33,863 bases of DNA from the NCBI GenBank assembly GCA_023390245.1, contig JAEWDF010000051.1, forward strand, positions 1-33,863, read 5' to 3'. How positions within the stretch are numbered: the stretch's first letter is position 1; each line of letters opens with the position of its first letter. A model generated the notes under the pieces. That model was not told the origin of the DNA. It did not search any database and saw nothing but the letters and a program-made list of their open reading frames with translations. Shown piece after piece: positions 1 through 6,590 of this stretch. The position numbers and the translations under genes were made by a program. This DNA comes from Pseudomonadota bacterium. Lineage in GTDB: Bacteria; Pseudomonadota; Alphaproteobacteria; Caulobacterales; Caulobacteraceae.

Positions 1-66
1 CTAGACCTTGATCGGCTGAGGAGGAATCGCTTCGCGATTCCGCTGAAGCCGTGAATCAAGGTCCAG
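1..66 (+). repeat. Palindromic repeat, family 1, copy A
   Basis: This 66-base element folds into nested hairpins. The outer arms ACCTTGAT (5-12) and ATCAAGGT (55-62) pair, CGGCT (13-17) pairs with AGCCG (47-51), and an inner perfect stem GGAATCGC-TTC-GCGATTCC occupies 23-41. It begins CTAGACCTTGATC and ends CCAG. A second copy with the same architecture lies inverted at 74-138. It contains three GANTC sites (24, 36, 53). It looks like a REP-type extragenic palindrome. It touches the left edge, so its full extent is not certain. Confidence 0.75.
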
Positions 67-73
67 CTTGGAC

Positions 74-138
74 CTGGAGCCTGATTCACCGCATCGTCGA
101 AGCGCGAAGCGCTTCAACTCAAGCGGATCAGGCTCTAG
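74..138 (-). repeat. Palindromic repeat, family 1, copy B
   Basis: Read on the minus strand, this 65-base copy starts CTAGAGCCTGATC and ends CCAG, like copy A. Outer arms AGCCTGAT and ATCAGGCT pair, and the inner stem is GAAGCGC-TTC-GCGCTTC as read on the minus strand. Relative to copy A, at least three stem base pairs have changed on both sides, so pairing is kept while sequence differs. The first bases of the element (CTAG) contain the TAG stop codon of the neighbouring porin gene, so the repeat starts exactly at that gene's end. Confidence 0.75.
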
Positions 139-818
139 AAGGCGTAGCTGACCTTGGCGACCAGGGCGTCTTCGTACTGTTCGCCGAAGGTGTGGGCGTC
201 GGTGTCGTAATAGCGGACGTCCACGGCCATGGCGCGGGTCAGGGCGTAGGTCGCGCCGGCGTTCCAGCCGGTGTAGTCCGGCGCATTGTCCTGTTCGCGG
301 CGGCCCACGGCGACCGAGCCGTTCAGCTGGCGGGTGAAGGCCCAGCCCACGCGGCCCTCGACCCAGGTGAAGGCCTTGGCGGCGCCGACCTGGTCGGGCG
401 AATACTGGATCTGCAGGCGGGCCTTGGCGGGACCGATGGAACGGCTGACGTTGACCATGCCTTCCCAGGTGTCGTCGTCATAGCCCGCGTCGGCGTCGAT
501 GCGGTTCTTGTAGGTGACGCTGAAGTCGAAAAGATAGCCGAAGGCTTCCGGCTGGTAGCCGGCGGCGACGGCGGCCTCGACGTTCGAGCCGCCGCCCTGG
601 ATGGTCTGGACGCTGGGCGACAGATAGAAGAGCTGGTTGTCGGACTCCCAGGTGGCGGAGCCGAAGACATAGCCGTCGTTGCCGGACTTGGAGGCGTCCT
701 TGGAGCGGTTGTCTGTGCCGGCGCCGATCTCGAACGACCAGGGGCTGGTCGACTGGGCGAAGGCGGGTGCGGCGGTCGCGGCGGCCAGGGCGGCGGCGAT
801 CGTCAGGGAACGGAGCAT
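135..818 (-). CDS. Putative outer-membrane porin, TorF-like
   Basis: A 227-residue protein with a clear Sec signal peptide (hydrophobic residues 4-17, cleavage after AFA-Q near residue 22). The mature part has alternating aromatic and polar strands and ends in a C-terminal Phe (SYAF), the usual signature for assembly of outer-membrane beta-barrels. Length and pattern fit the TorF family of putative porins (family CHP02001). An AGAGG-like ribosome site precedes the ATG. It lies 30 bases downstream of the nitronate monooxygenase gene on the same strand, so the two may be co-transcribed. Substrate is unknown. The stop codon is part of a palindromic repeat. Confidence 0.72.
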   Translation of the reverse strand: MLRSLTIAAALAAATAAPAFAQSTSPWSFEIGAGTDNRSKDASKSGNDGYVFGSATWESDNQLFYLSPSVQTIQGGGSNVEAAVAAGYQPEAFGYLFDFSVTYKNRIDADAGYDDDTWEGMVNVSRSIGPAKARLQIQYSPDQVGAAKAFTWVEGRVGWAFTRQLNGSVAVGRREQDNAPDYTGWNAGATYALTRAMAVDVRYYDTDAHTFGEQYEDALVAKVSYAF

Positions 819-848
819 CGGGAAGCCTCTTGGTGAACCGGGCGTCCT

Positions 849-1775
849 CTAAACGCGCTTTCTCTCGAAATCCTTACAGGCGTCGGAAAATTCGTCCGAG
901 AGCCGATGAACCAGTTGCGCCGCGGGGACCACGTCGTGGATCGCGCCCGCGCCCTGGCCGGCCGACCAGACGGTCTTCCAGGCCTTGGCCTCGTCGCCCA
1001 TGTCCAGCTTGTGGTCGGGCAGGTGCTTGGGATCGACGCCGTTCTCGACCAGCGACTTGATCATGAAGTTGGCGGGGATGCCGGACACCGCCGGGGTGTG
1101 CACGATGTCGGCCGACCCGCTGTCCAGGATCATCTGCTTGTAGCCTTCGGGGGCCAGGGCCTCGGTCGTGTTGATGAAGCGCGTGCCCATATAGGCGAAG
1201 TCGGCGCCCATCATCAGGGCGGCGGCCACGTCGCGCCCGGTCGACAGCGCGCCGGCCAGGATGATGGCGCCGTCGTAGAAGGACCGCACCTCGTTGATCA
1301 ATGCGAAGGGATTGACGATCCCCGCATGGCCGCCGGCGCCGGCGGCGACCAGGATCAGGCCGTCCACGCCGGCCTCGGCCGCCTTGCGCGCATGGCGGAC
1401 GTTGGCGATGTCGTGGAACACCACGCCGCCATAGCCGTGCACCGCCTCGACCACGTCGCGCACGGCGCCCAGCGAGGTGATGATCAGGGGGACCTGCTCC
1501 TCGACCGAGACGGTCAGGTCGGCCATCAGCCGGGGATTGGTCGGATGGACGATGTGGTTGACGCCGAAGGCGGCCGCCTCAGGCGTCAGCCGCGCCTTGA
1601 TGTCGCGCACCCAGTCCCGATAGCCCTCGGTCGTGCGCTGGTTCAGCGAGGGGAAGGTCCCGATCACCCCGGCGTTGCAGACCTCGACCACCAGATCCGG
1701 TCCGGAGACCAGGAACATGGGAGAGGCGATCACCGGCAGGCGCAGGCCCTTCTTCAGCGACGCGGGAATGGCCAC
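849..1775 (-). CDS. Nitronate monooxygenase family protein
   Basis: A 308-residue TIM-barrel flavoprotein of the nitronate monooxygenase (formerly 2-nitropropane dioxygenase) family, which oxidises alkyl nitronates using FMN and oxygen. Supporting segments are PVIASPMFLVSGPDLV near the N terminus, the FMN phosphate-binding region with LVAAGAGGHAG, and the later ILAGALSTGRDVAAAL and GADFAYMGTRF. I chose the GTG at 1775 because AAGGAGA lies five bases upstream. The open frame continues to 1904, but that extension is basic and unlike the family. The putative porin gene follows 30 bases downstream. Substrate range cannot be read from sequence. Confidence 0.85.
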   Translation of the reverse strand: MAIPASLKKGLRLPVIASPMFLVSGPDLVVEVCNAGVIGTFPSLNQRTTEGYRDWVRDIKARLTPEAAAFGVNHIVHPTNPRLMADLTVSVEEQVPLIITSLGAVRDVVEAVHGYGGVVFHDIANVRHARKAAEAGVDGLILVAAGAGGHAGIVNPFALINEVRSFYDGAIILAGALSTGRDVAAALMMGADFAYMGTRFINTTEALAPEGYKQMILDSGSADIVHTPAVSGIPANFMIKSLVENGVDPKHLPDHKLDMGDEAKAWKTVWSAGQGAGAIHDVVPAAQLVHRLSDEFSDACKDFERKRV

Positions 1776-1868
1776 GGAGGTCTCCTTGGAGCGTTTCGTT
1801 TGGCTACGCTTAACGGGACGACGCCGGGGAAGGCAATCGGGGGATTTCAGCCGGCCGGGGCGGCGGGA

Positions 1869-1915
1869 ATTGCACTGCACCGCGAAAAACAGTGCAATGT
1901 GCAATGGAGTGCAAT
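1869..1915. promoter_or_regulatory. Cluster of ATTGCAC/GTGCAAT heptamers, candidate operator
   Basis: Within 47 bases there is ATTGCAC at 1869 and GTGCAAT at 1892, 1899 and 1909. The first two extend to a perfect 9-base inverted repeat, ATTGCACTG (1869-1877) and CAGTGCAAT (1890-1898), with 12 bases between and 21 bases from start to start. It sits about 95-140 bases upstream of the GTG start of the nitronate monooxygenase gene. The rest of the gene-free stretch 1776-2049 shows nothing else I can name. The regulator is unknown. Confidence 0.45.
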
Positions 1916-2049
1916 GGCGACGGCCTCCGGGCGTGGGTCATGGTGCGATTATGCCACGGCCGGCGGGGGCGCCAGGTCGATTTGTCCGGGCGCGGGTCAG
2001 GCGATTGAATTCGTGCGGTTCGTCCGCCTGAATCGTGATGGCGACCGCA

Positions 2050-2451
2050 TCATTCCTCACCCATCGGGGGAGGGGGACCGCGAAGCGGTGGAGGGGGCTC
2101 TCCGCGCGCTCGGCGCCGGATGCGGGAGAGCACGTCGTTCAGATCGGTCAGGACGTCCCGCGCCGGAATCCGCATGACCTCGATCCCGCGCGGGTTCAGC
2201 CATTCCGTGCGTCGGGCGTCGTGGCGGGCGATATCCGGATGCTCATGCCCGCTGCCGTCGATCTCCACCGCCAGCCGCGCGTCTTCGCAGTAGAAATCAA
2301 GGGTGTAGGGTCCGACCGGGTGCTGGCGACGAAAGCGGAGTCCGTCCAGCTTTCGGCCGCGCAGGGCGGTCCAGACCAGCACTTCCGGCAGGGTCAGCTT
2401 GCGACGCAGGTCGCGGGCGCGGCTCACCGTAGGCTTCGGCGCGTAGGACAT
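2050..2451 (-). CDS. DUF559 (endonuclease-like) protein
   Basis: A 133-residue protein of the DUF559 family, related to very-short-patch-repair type PD-(D/E)XK nucleases. Seen are LTLPEVLVWTALR, a RFRRQHPVGPYTLDFYC segment with the first acidic residue, then LAVEIDGSGH, the E-x-D part of the presumed active site, and a terminal helix. The last 17 or so residues (GEPPPPLRGPPPPMGEE) are encoded by a palindromic repeat at 2055-2100, so the gene ends inside that repeat. An inverted second repeat copy lies just upstream of the start. It is divergent from queF. Nuclease activity is inferred from fold similarity only. Confidence 0.75.
   Translation of the reverse strand: MSYAPKPTVSRARDLRRKLTLPEVLVWTALRGRKLDGLRFRRQHPVGPYTLDFYCEDARLAVEIDGSGHEHPDIARHDARRTEWLNPRGIEVMRIPARDVLTDLNDVLSRIRRRARGEPPPPLRGPPPPMGEE
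2055..2100 (-). repeat. Palindromic repeat, family 3, copy 1
   Basis: On the minus strand it reads CCCTCCACCGC-TTC-GCGGT, then CCCCCTCCCCCGATGGGTGAGG. The stem ACCGC/GCGGT has a three-base loop (2077-2089), and the second palindrome is imperfect here. It forms the 3' end of the DUF559 coding region and supplies its proline-rich tail. Confidence 0.7.
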
Positions 2452-2479
2452 GGCGTCTTCCGACCGTATGCGCGGCCGG

Positions 2480-2522
2480 CCTCCTCCACCGCTTCGCGGT
2501 CGCCCTCCCCCGATGGGGGAGG
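2480..2522 (+). repeat. Palindromic repeat, family 3, copy 2
   Basis: A copy of the 2055-2100 element in inverted orientation. It contains ACCGC-TTC-GCGGT (2488-2500) followed by a perfect CCTCCCCC-GAT-GGGGGAGG hairpin (2504-2522). It lies between the divergent starts of the DUF559 gene (2451) and queF (2550), so it would be in the queF leader if transcription starts upstream of it. Confidence 0.7.
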
Positions 2523-2549
2523 ATTTTCAGCGGGTCCGCAAGCGACTAC

Positions 2550-3020
2550 ATGGGCGGGATGACCACAGATGTATCCGGCCTCAGCCAGTTGGGCGCCCAG
2601 ACCGCCGCGCCGACCAGCCCCGAAACCGCCGTGCTGGAACGCGTGCCGAACCCGCACGCGGACACGCTGTACCTGGCCCGGTTCACGGCGCCGGAGTTCA
2701 CCAGCCTGTGTCCGGTGACCGGCCAGCCGGACTTCGCCCACATCGTCATCGACTATGCGCCGCGCGACTGGCTGGTCGAAAGCAAGAGCCTGAAGCTGTA
2801 CCTGACCAGTTTTCGCAACCACGGCGCCTTCCACGAGGACTGCACCGTCGCCATCGGCCGGAAGCTGGTCGAACTGCTGGCGCCGAAATGGCTTCGGATC
2901 GGCGGCTATTGGTATCCGCGCGGCGGCATTCCCATCGACGTCTTCTGGCAGACGGGGCCTGCGCCGGAGGGGCTGTGGCTGCCCGACCAGGGCGTGCCGA
3001 CCTATCGCGGCCGGGGCTGA
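2550..3020 (+). CDS. queF: NADPH-dependent 7-cyano-7-deazaguanine reductase QueF
   Basis: QueF reduces preQ0 to preQ1 in queuosine biosynthesis, using two NADPH. This is the short, unimodular cytoplasmic form. Counting from the ATG at 2559, the catalytic Cys is C51 (TSLCPVTGQPDF), the conserved Asp is D58, the QueF signature ESKSLKLYLTSFRNHG starts at E74, and H88 and E93 follow. The ATG at 2550 would add only MGG. GGGCGGG in front of 2559 makes that start slightly more attractive. The upstream region holds a palindromic repeat. I see no preQ1 riboswitch. The stop is 6 bases from the convergent DedA gene. Confidence 0.92.
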   Translation: MGGMTTDVSGLSQLGAQTAAPTSPETAVLERVPNPHADTLYLARFTAPEFTSLCPVTGQPDFAHIVIDYAPRDWLVESKSLKLYLTSFRNHGAFHEDCTVAIGRKLVELLAPKWLRIGGYWYPRGGIPIDVFWQTGPAPEGLWLPDQGVPTYRGRG

Positions 3021-3026
3021 GCCGCC

Positions 3027-3686
3027 TCAGTCGCGCAGCGCGCCGCTCAGCACGACAGAACGGCGCGACACGGCGGCCTTGACCTGGCGATAGACGAGGG
3101 CGGCCGCCAGGACGGCGACGGCGATGGCGGCGGCGACCAGGGTGGCGCCATGGGCCTCGCTGAGGACCTCCAGCTGGGCCAGGCCGCGCGCGGCGAAATA
3201 GCCGGGGGCCAGCATGGCGAGCACCCAGACCACGCCGGAGCCGAGATTGGCCAGCTGGAAGGTGCGCTCGCGCATGCGCAGCACGCCCATCATGACCGGC
3301 ACGAAGGCGCGCAGCGGCCCGAAGAAGCGGCCGACGAAGATCGACAGCACGCCGTAGCGACGGCAGTACAGCCGCGTCCAGGCGATGCGCCGCCGGTGCG
3401 GAACGAAGATCGGCCGGCGCAGGAAGCGCACGCCCAGCCGGCGGCCCAGCCAATAGGAAATCGCGTCGCCCGCCACCGCGCCGACCACGCAGCCGGCGAA
3501 GACGGTGACCGGATCCAGCACCCCGGCCGCGATCAGACCTCCGGCGGCGATCAGCAGACCGGTCGCCGGCACGAAGGCGCCGATGACGGCGAGCGATTCC
3601 AGGAAGGTGACCAGACCCAGCAGCACCCCGGCCCACATCTGGTGACGCACGATGAAATCCGCGAGGGACTGAAACAGGGATTCCAT
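3027..3686 (-). CDS. DedA family membrane protein
   Basis: A 219-residue inner-membrane protein of the DedA/SNARE-associated family. It shows the re-entrant N-terminal segment with LVTFLESLAVIGAFVPATG, the glycine-rich GAVAGDAISYWLGRRLG stretch, and the diagnostic FVGRFFGPLRAFVPVMMG, with the conserved Arg residues and Pro of the family, followed by two C-terminal membrane helices. DedA proteins act in membrane homeostasis, and some move undecaprenyl phosphate or other phospholipids across the membrane. Which of these applies here is not visible. It is divergent from the DUF817 gene and convergent with queF. Confidence 0.88.
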   Translation of the reverse strand: MESLFQSLADFIVRHQMWAGVLLGLVTFLESLAVIGAFVPATGLLIAAGGLIAAGVLDPVTVFAGCVVGAVAGDAISYWLGRRLGVRFLRRPIFVPHRRRIAWTRLYCRRYGVLSIFVGRFFGPLRAFVPVMMGVLRMRERTFQLANLGSGVVWVLAMLAPGYFAARGLAQLEVLSEAHGATLVAAAIAVAVLAAALVYRQVKAAVSRRSVVLSGALRD

Positions 3687-3772
3687 GGGGGACCTTGGAG
3701 CGAGCGGACGACGAATCGGGGAGACGCCTCGCCTTACCGCGCGATCGCGGCATGGCTATGACGCAAGAGCAG

Positions 3773-3833
3773 ATGGGGCGCGACCGCCCGCCAGCCAAGG
3801 CGTCCGGATGCCGCCGGCTGGCTCGCGCCCCAT
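3773..3833. repeat. Long imperfect inverted repeat between divergent genes
   Basis: ATGGGGCGCGA (3773-3783) pairs perfectly with TCGCGCCCCAT (3823-3833). Inside it GCCAGCC (3790-3796) pairs with GGCTGGC (3816-3822), with one six-base bulge (3784-3789). That gives 18 paired positions in 61 bases. It lies between the DedA and DUF817 starts and has no T tract. The remaining gene-free bases 3687-3772 and 3834-3870 show only a short CCGCG-CGAT-CGCGG palindrome at 3737. Confidence 0.6.
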
Positions 3834-3870
3834 GGCTGCGCTACGCCTGAGGGCGAACGAGAGACCCGCC

Positions 3871-4758
3871 GTGCCCCCTCAAATCCAACGCCTGCCGCTC
3901 GAACGCTGGGGCCGTCGCCTGCTGGGACGCGCCCAGGCCTGGGGCGATCGGTCGCGCCTGCGCGGCTGGGCCTTCGAGTTCCTGTGGTTCGGGCTGAAGC
4001 AGGGATGGGCCTGCCTGTTCGGCGGCCTGATGCTGGCGATGATCGTCGGCACCTTCCTGGCCTGGCCGCTGATCTGGCCCGAGGGGACGGCGCCGGTCTC
4101 GCGCTACGACGTGCTGGTGGTCGGCGCGGTGCTGATCCAGGCGGCTATGCTGGCCTTCCGGCTGGAGAGCTGGGAGGAGGCGCGGGTCATCTTCCTGTTC
4201 CACGTCGCCGGCACGATCATGGAGCTGTTCAAGACGGCGCACGGGTCGTGGGTCTATCCCGAGGATTCGGTGCTGCGGATCGGGGCGGTGCCGCTGTTCT
4301 CGGGCTTCATGTATGCGGCGGTGGGCAGCTACATCGCGCGGGTGCAGCGGATCTTCCACATTCGGGTCCGGCGCTATCCGTCGCTGTGGGCGACCTGGGT
4401 CCTGGCGGCGGCGATCTACGTCAACTTCTTCGCCCACCACTGGTTGCCGGACGTGCGGATCGCGCTGTTCGTCGCCACGGCGGCGCTGTTCGGGCCGGGA
4501 TGGTTCTATTTCACCGCGGACCGGCGGCGGCGGTCGATGCCGCTGCTGCTGGGCTATTTCCTGGTGGCGCTGTTCATCTGGCTCGCCGAGAACCTCGGCA
4601 CCTTCGCGCGGGCCTGGACCTATCCTGGGCAGGCGGCGGGGTGGGAGATGGTGTCGCTGGGCAAGCTGGGCAGCTGGTTCCTGCTGATGATCATCTCGGT
4701 GGTGCTGGTGTCGATCGTGCACCGGCCGGAGCGAGAGCCGGATCAGCCCTTGCGATAG
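3871..4758 (+). CDS. DUF817 family integral membrane protein
   Basis: About 295 residues with seven or eight hydrophobic segments (for example GWACLFGGLMLAMIVGTFLA, YDVLVVGAVLIQAAMLAF, LLLGYFLVALFIWLAENLG, WFLLMIISVVLVSIV). Matching features of the DUF817 family include ARVIFLFHVAGTIMELFKT, PLFSGFMYAAVGSYIAR and FAHHWLPDVR. Function is unknown for the family. I chose the GTG at 3871 because the ATG at 3832 lies in the strong hairpin just described and has no ribosome site. The GTG site is also weak (GAGAGA), so the start is uncertain. The 3' end overlaps the convergent FemAB-like gene by 16 bases. Confidence 0.78.
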   Translation: MPPQIQRLPLERWGRRLLGRAQAWGDRSRLRGWAFEFLWFGLKQGWACLFGGLMLAMIVGTFLAWPLIWPEGTAPVSRYDVLVVGAVLIQAAMLAFRLESWEEARVIFLFHVAGTIMELFKTAHGSWVYPEDSVLRIGAVPLFSGFMYAAVGSYIARVQRIFHIRVRRYPSLWATWVLAAAIYVNFFAHHWLPDVRIALFVATAALFGPGWFYFTADRRRRSMPLLLGYFLVALFIWLAENLGTFARAWTYPGQAAGWEMVSLGKLGSWFLLMIISVVLVSIVHRPEREPDQPLR

Positions 4759-5888
4759 GGCGACAGGTCCTCGGTCATGGCGTCGATCTCGGCCTCCACG
4801 GCCGGACCCTCGCGCGCCAGATACTGGGCCACTGGGCCGCGCAGGGCCGTGTCGGCGATGAAGTGCGACGAATAGACGGGGGAGGGCAGGTAGCCGCGCG
4901 CGATCTTGTGCTCGCCCTGCGCCCCAGCCTCGACACGGGACAGGCCGCGCGCGATGGCGAAGTCGACGGCCTGGTAGTAGCAGAGCTCGAAATGCAGGAA
5001 GGGCACGTCCTCCAGCGCGCCCCACTGGCGGCCGTAGAGGGCGTCGCGACCGATGAAGTTCAGGGCGCCGGCGATCGGCGCGCCGTCACGGTACGCCATG
5101 ACGAGGGCGATGCGGTCGGCCATGGTTTCTCCGACCATCGAGAAGAAGGCGCGGGTCAGGTAGGGGCGGCCCCACTTGCGGCTGCCCGTGTCCATGTAGA
5201 AGGCGAAGAAGGCGTCCCAGGCGTCTTCGTTCAGGTCGCCGCCGGTCAGGACGCGAATCTCGAGCCCGGCCTGGGCGTCGCGCCGCTCGCGCCGGATGGT
5301 CTTGCGCCGGTTCGACGACAGGGCCGCCAGGAAGTCGTCGAAGGTCCGGTAGCCGTTGTTGCGCCAGATGAATTGGATGTCCTGGCGGGGCAGCAGGCCG
5401 GCCTCGGTCATGGCCCGCCAGTCCGGCTCGGCCGGGAAGTTGACGTGTAGCGAGGAGACGCCCAGCCGCTCGGTCAGGGCCAGGGCGCCCTGGATCAGGG
5501 CCTGGCGAACGGTGGCCAGGTCGGCGTCGGGATGGGCCAGGAAGCGCGGGCCGGTCGCGGGCGTGAAGGGCACGGCGCCCAGCAGCTTGGGATAGTAGCG
5601 GCCGCCGGCGCGCTCATAGGCGTCGGCCCAGCTGTGGTCGAAGACGTATTCGCCCTGGCTATGGCCTTTCAGATAGAGGGGCATGACGCCCAGCACCGCG
5701 TCGCTGTCGTCCCGCAGCGCCAGGTGACGCGGACCCCAGCCCTGGGCGGGCGTGGCGCTGCCCGACGCCTCGCAGGCGTGCAGGAAGGCGTAGGAGACGA
5801 AGGGATCGCCGGTCGGGTCCGCGCAGGCGTCCCACGCGGGCCGGCCGATGTCGGCGATCTGGTCGTGGACGGTGATCTGGAAATTCAC
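4743..5888 (-). CDS. FemAB-like N-acyltransferase (GNAT fold)
   Basis: A 381-residue protein of the peptidoglycan biosynthesis/recognition FemAB-like family (PF04339). Features are WDACADPTGDPFVSYAFLHACE near the N terminus, GWGPRHLALRD, the conserved YVFDHSWADAYERAGGRYYPKLLGAVPFTP, and a C-terminal half with GRQWGALEDVPFLHFELCYYQAVDFAI and GAQGEHKIARGY. Family members are thought to be aminoacyl or acyl transferases, but substrates are not established. The start is GTG at 5888. Its upstream ribosome-binding region (GGGGATGAGCGGAC) is the end of a palindromic repeat. RidA lies upstream on the same strand. Confidence 0.8.
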   Translation of the reverse strand: MNFQITVHDQIADIGRPAWDACADPTGDPFVSYAFLHACEASGSATPAQGWGPRHLALRDDSDAVLGVMPLYLKGHSQGEYVFDHSWADAYERAGGRYYPKLLGAVPFTPATGPRFLAHPDADLATVRQALIQGALALTERLGVSSLHVNFPAEPDWRAMTEAGLLPRQDIQFIWRNNGYRTFDDFLAALSSNRRKTIRRERRDAQAGLEIRVLTGGDLNEDAWDAFFAFYMDTGSRKWGRPYLTRAFFSMVGETMADRIALVMAYRDGAPIAGALNFIGRDALYGRQWGALEDVPFLHFELCYYQAVDFAIARGLSRVEAGAQGEHKIARGYLPSPVYSSHFIADTALRGPVAQYLAREGPAVEAEIDAMTEDLSPYRKG

Positions 5889-5889
5889 G

Positions 5890-6018
5890 TCCGCTCATCC
5901 CCGCGAAGGCGGGGGGGCCGTTCTTTCGCATCGACAGCGCCAGGAAAAACAGCCTCACCCTTCGGCCAGGCCGGCTCGCCCAAAGCGCTGGGTCCCCGCT
6001 TGCGCGGGGATGAGCGGA
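5890..6018. repeat. Paired inverted repeat element, family 2 (BIME/MITE-like)
   Basis: A 129-base element with perfect 15-base terminal inverted repeats, TCCGCTCATCCCCGC (5890-5904) and GCGGGGATGAGCGGA (6004-6018). Each end also makes its own hairpin: CCCCGC-gaag-GCGGGG at 5899-5914 and CCCCGC-ttgc-GCGGGG at 5994-6009. The central 80 bases are not obviously coding. It sits between the RidA stop and the FemAB-like start, and its left end directly precedes that GTG start codon. Confidence 0.75.
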
Positions 6019-6036
6019 AATTGCGGAGTGGAAAGA

Positions 6037-6495
6037 TCAACGCACCTCCACGATGGCGTCCACCTCCACCGCGAAGCCCAGCGGCAGCTTGTAGACGCCG
6101 ACGGCCGAGCGGGCGTGCTTGCCGGCGTCGCCGAACACCTCGACCATCAGGTCCGAGCAGCCGTTGATGACGGCGGGTATAGCCTCGAAGTCGGGGCCGG
6201 CCTGGACGAAGCCGCCCAGCTTGACGATGCGGACCACGCGGTCCAGGTCGCCGTCGCAGGCGGCCTTGATCTGGGCGATCAGGTTCAGGCCGCACAGGCG
6301 GGCGGCGGCGGCGGCCTGCTCCGGCGTCACGTCCACGCCGACCGTGCCCTTGATCCCGCCGCTGGCGTCGTTGGACAGCTGGCCCGAGATGGTCACCTGG
6401 TCGCCCGAGCGGACGTAGGACACATAGCTGGCCACCGGCTTGGCCGGCTCGGGCAGGGTGACGCCGAGTTCGGCGAGGCGGGCTTCGATGCTCAT
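6037..6495 (-). CDS. RidA family protein
   Basis: A 152-residue protein of the YjgF/YER057c/UK114 (RidA) superfamily, the longer bacterial subfamily. RidA proteins hydrolyse reactive enamine/imine intermediates from PLP enzymes. Seen are YVSYVRSGDQVTISGQLSND near the N terminus, the central LGGFVQAGPDFEAIPAVINGCSDLMVEVFGD, and the family end HARSAVGVYKLPLGFAVEVDAIVEV with its conserved Arg. AGGAGAC sits six bases before the ATG, making the start secure. Divergent from the gene at 6591 across 95 bases. Whether this member has deaminase activity is not known. Confidence 0.88.
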   Translation of the reverse strand: MSIEARLAELGVTLPEPAKPVASYVSYVRSGDQVTISGQLSNDASGGIKGTVGVDVTPEQAAAAARLCGLNLIAQIKAACDGDLDRVVRIVKLGGFVQAGPDFEAIPAVINGCSDLMVEVFGDAGKHARSAVGVYKLPLGFAVEVDAIVEVR

Positions 6496-6590
6496 GGGAT
6501 GTCTCCTGTGATCTGGGCGGCGGTCTAGCGCGCGGCAAGGGCCGCGTCACCCGCCGAGCGCCTTTAAAGCTTCGCCAACCTCGGCGCGGC

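Noticed and set aside
1776..1904. An N-terminal extension of the nitronate monooxygenase
   Set aside because: The extra residues are basic and unlike the family, and would cover the operator-like heptamers; the GTG at 1775 has AAGGAGA in front.
2451..2549. A preQ1 riboswitch before queF
   Set aside because: The leader contains only the palindromic repeat; I see no preQ1 aptamer hairpin with its A-rich tail.
3685..3870. A longer DUF817 protein from an upstream ATG
   Set aside because: The added residues are low-complexity, overlap the divergent DedA start and pass through a strong hairpin.
5885..6036. A small coding region inside the family 2 repeat
   Set aside because: Frames through it only extend shadows of neighbouring genes; the terminal inverted repeats explain the sequence better.
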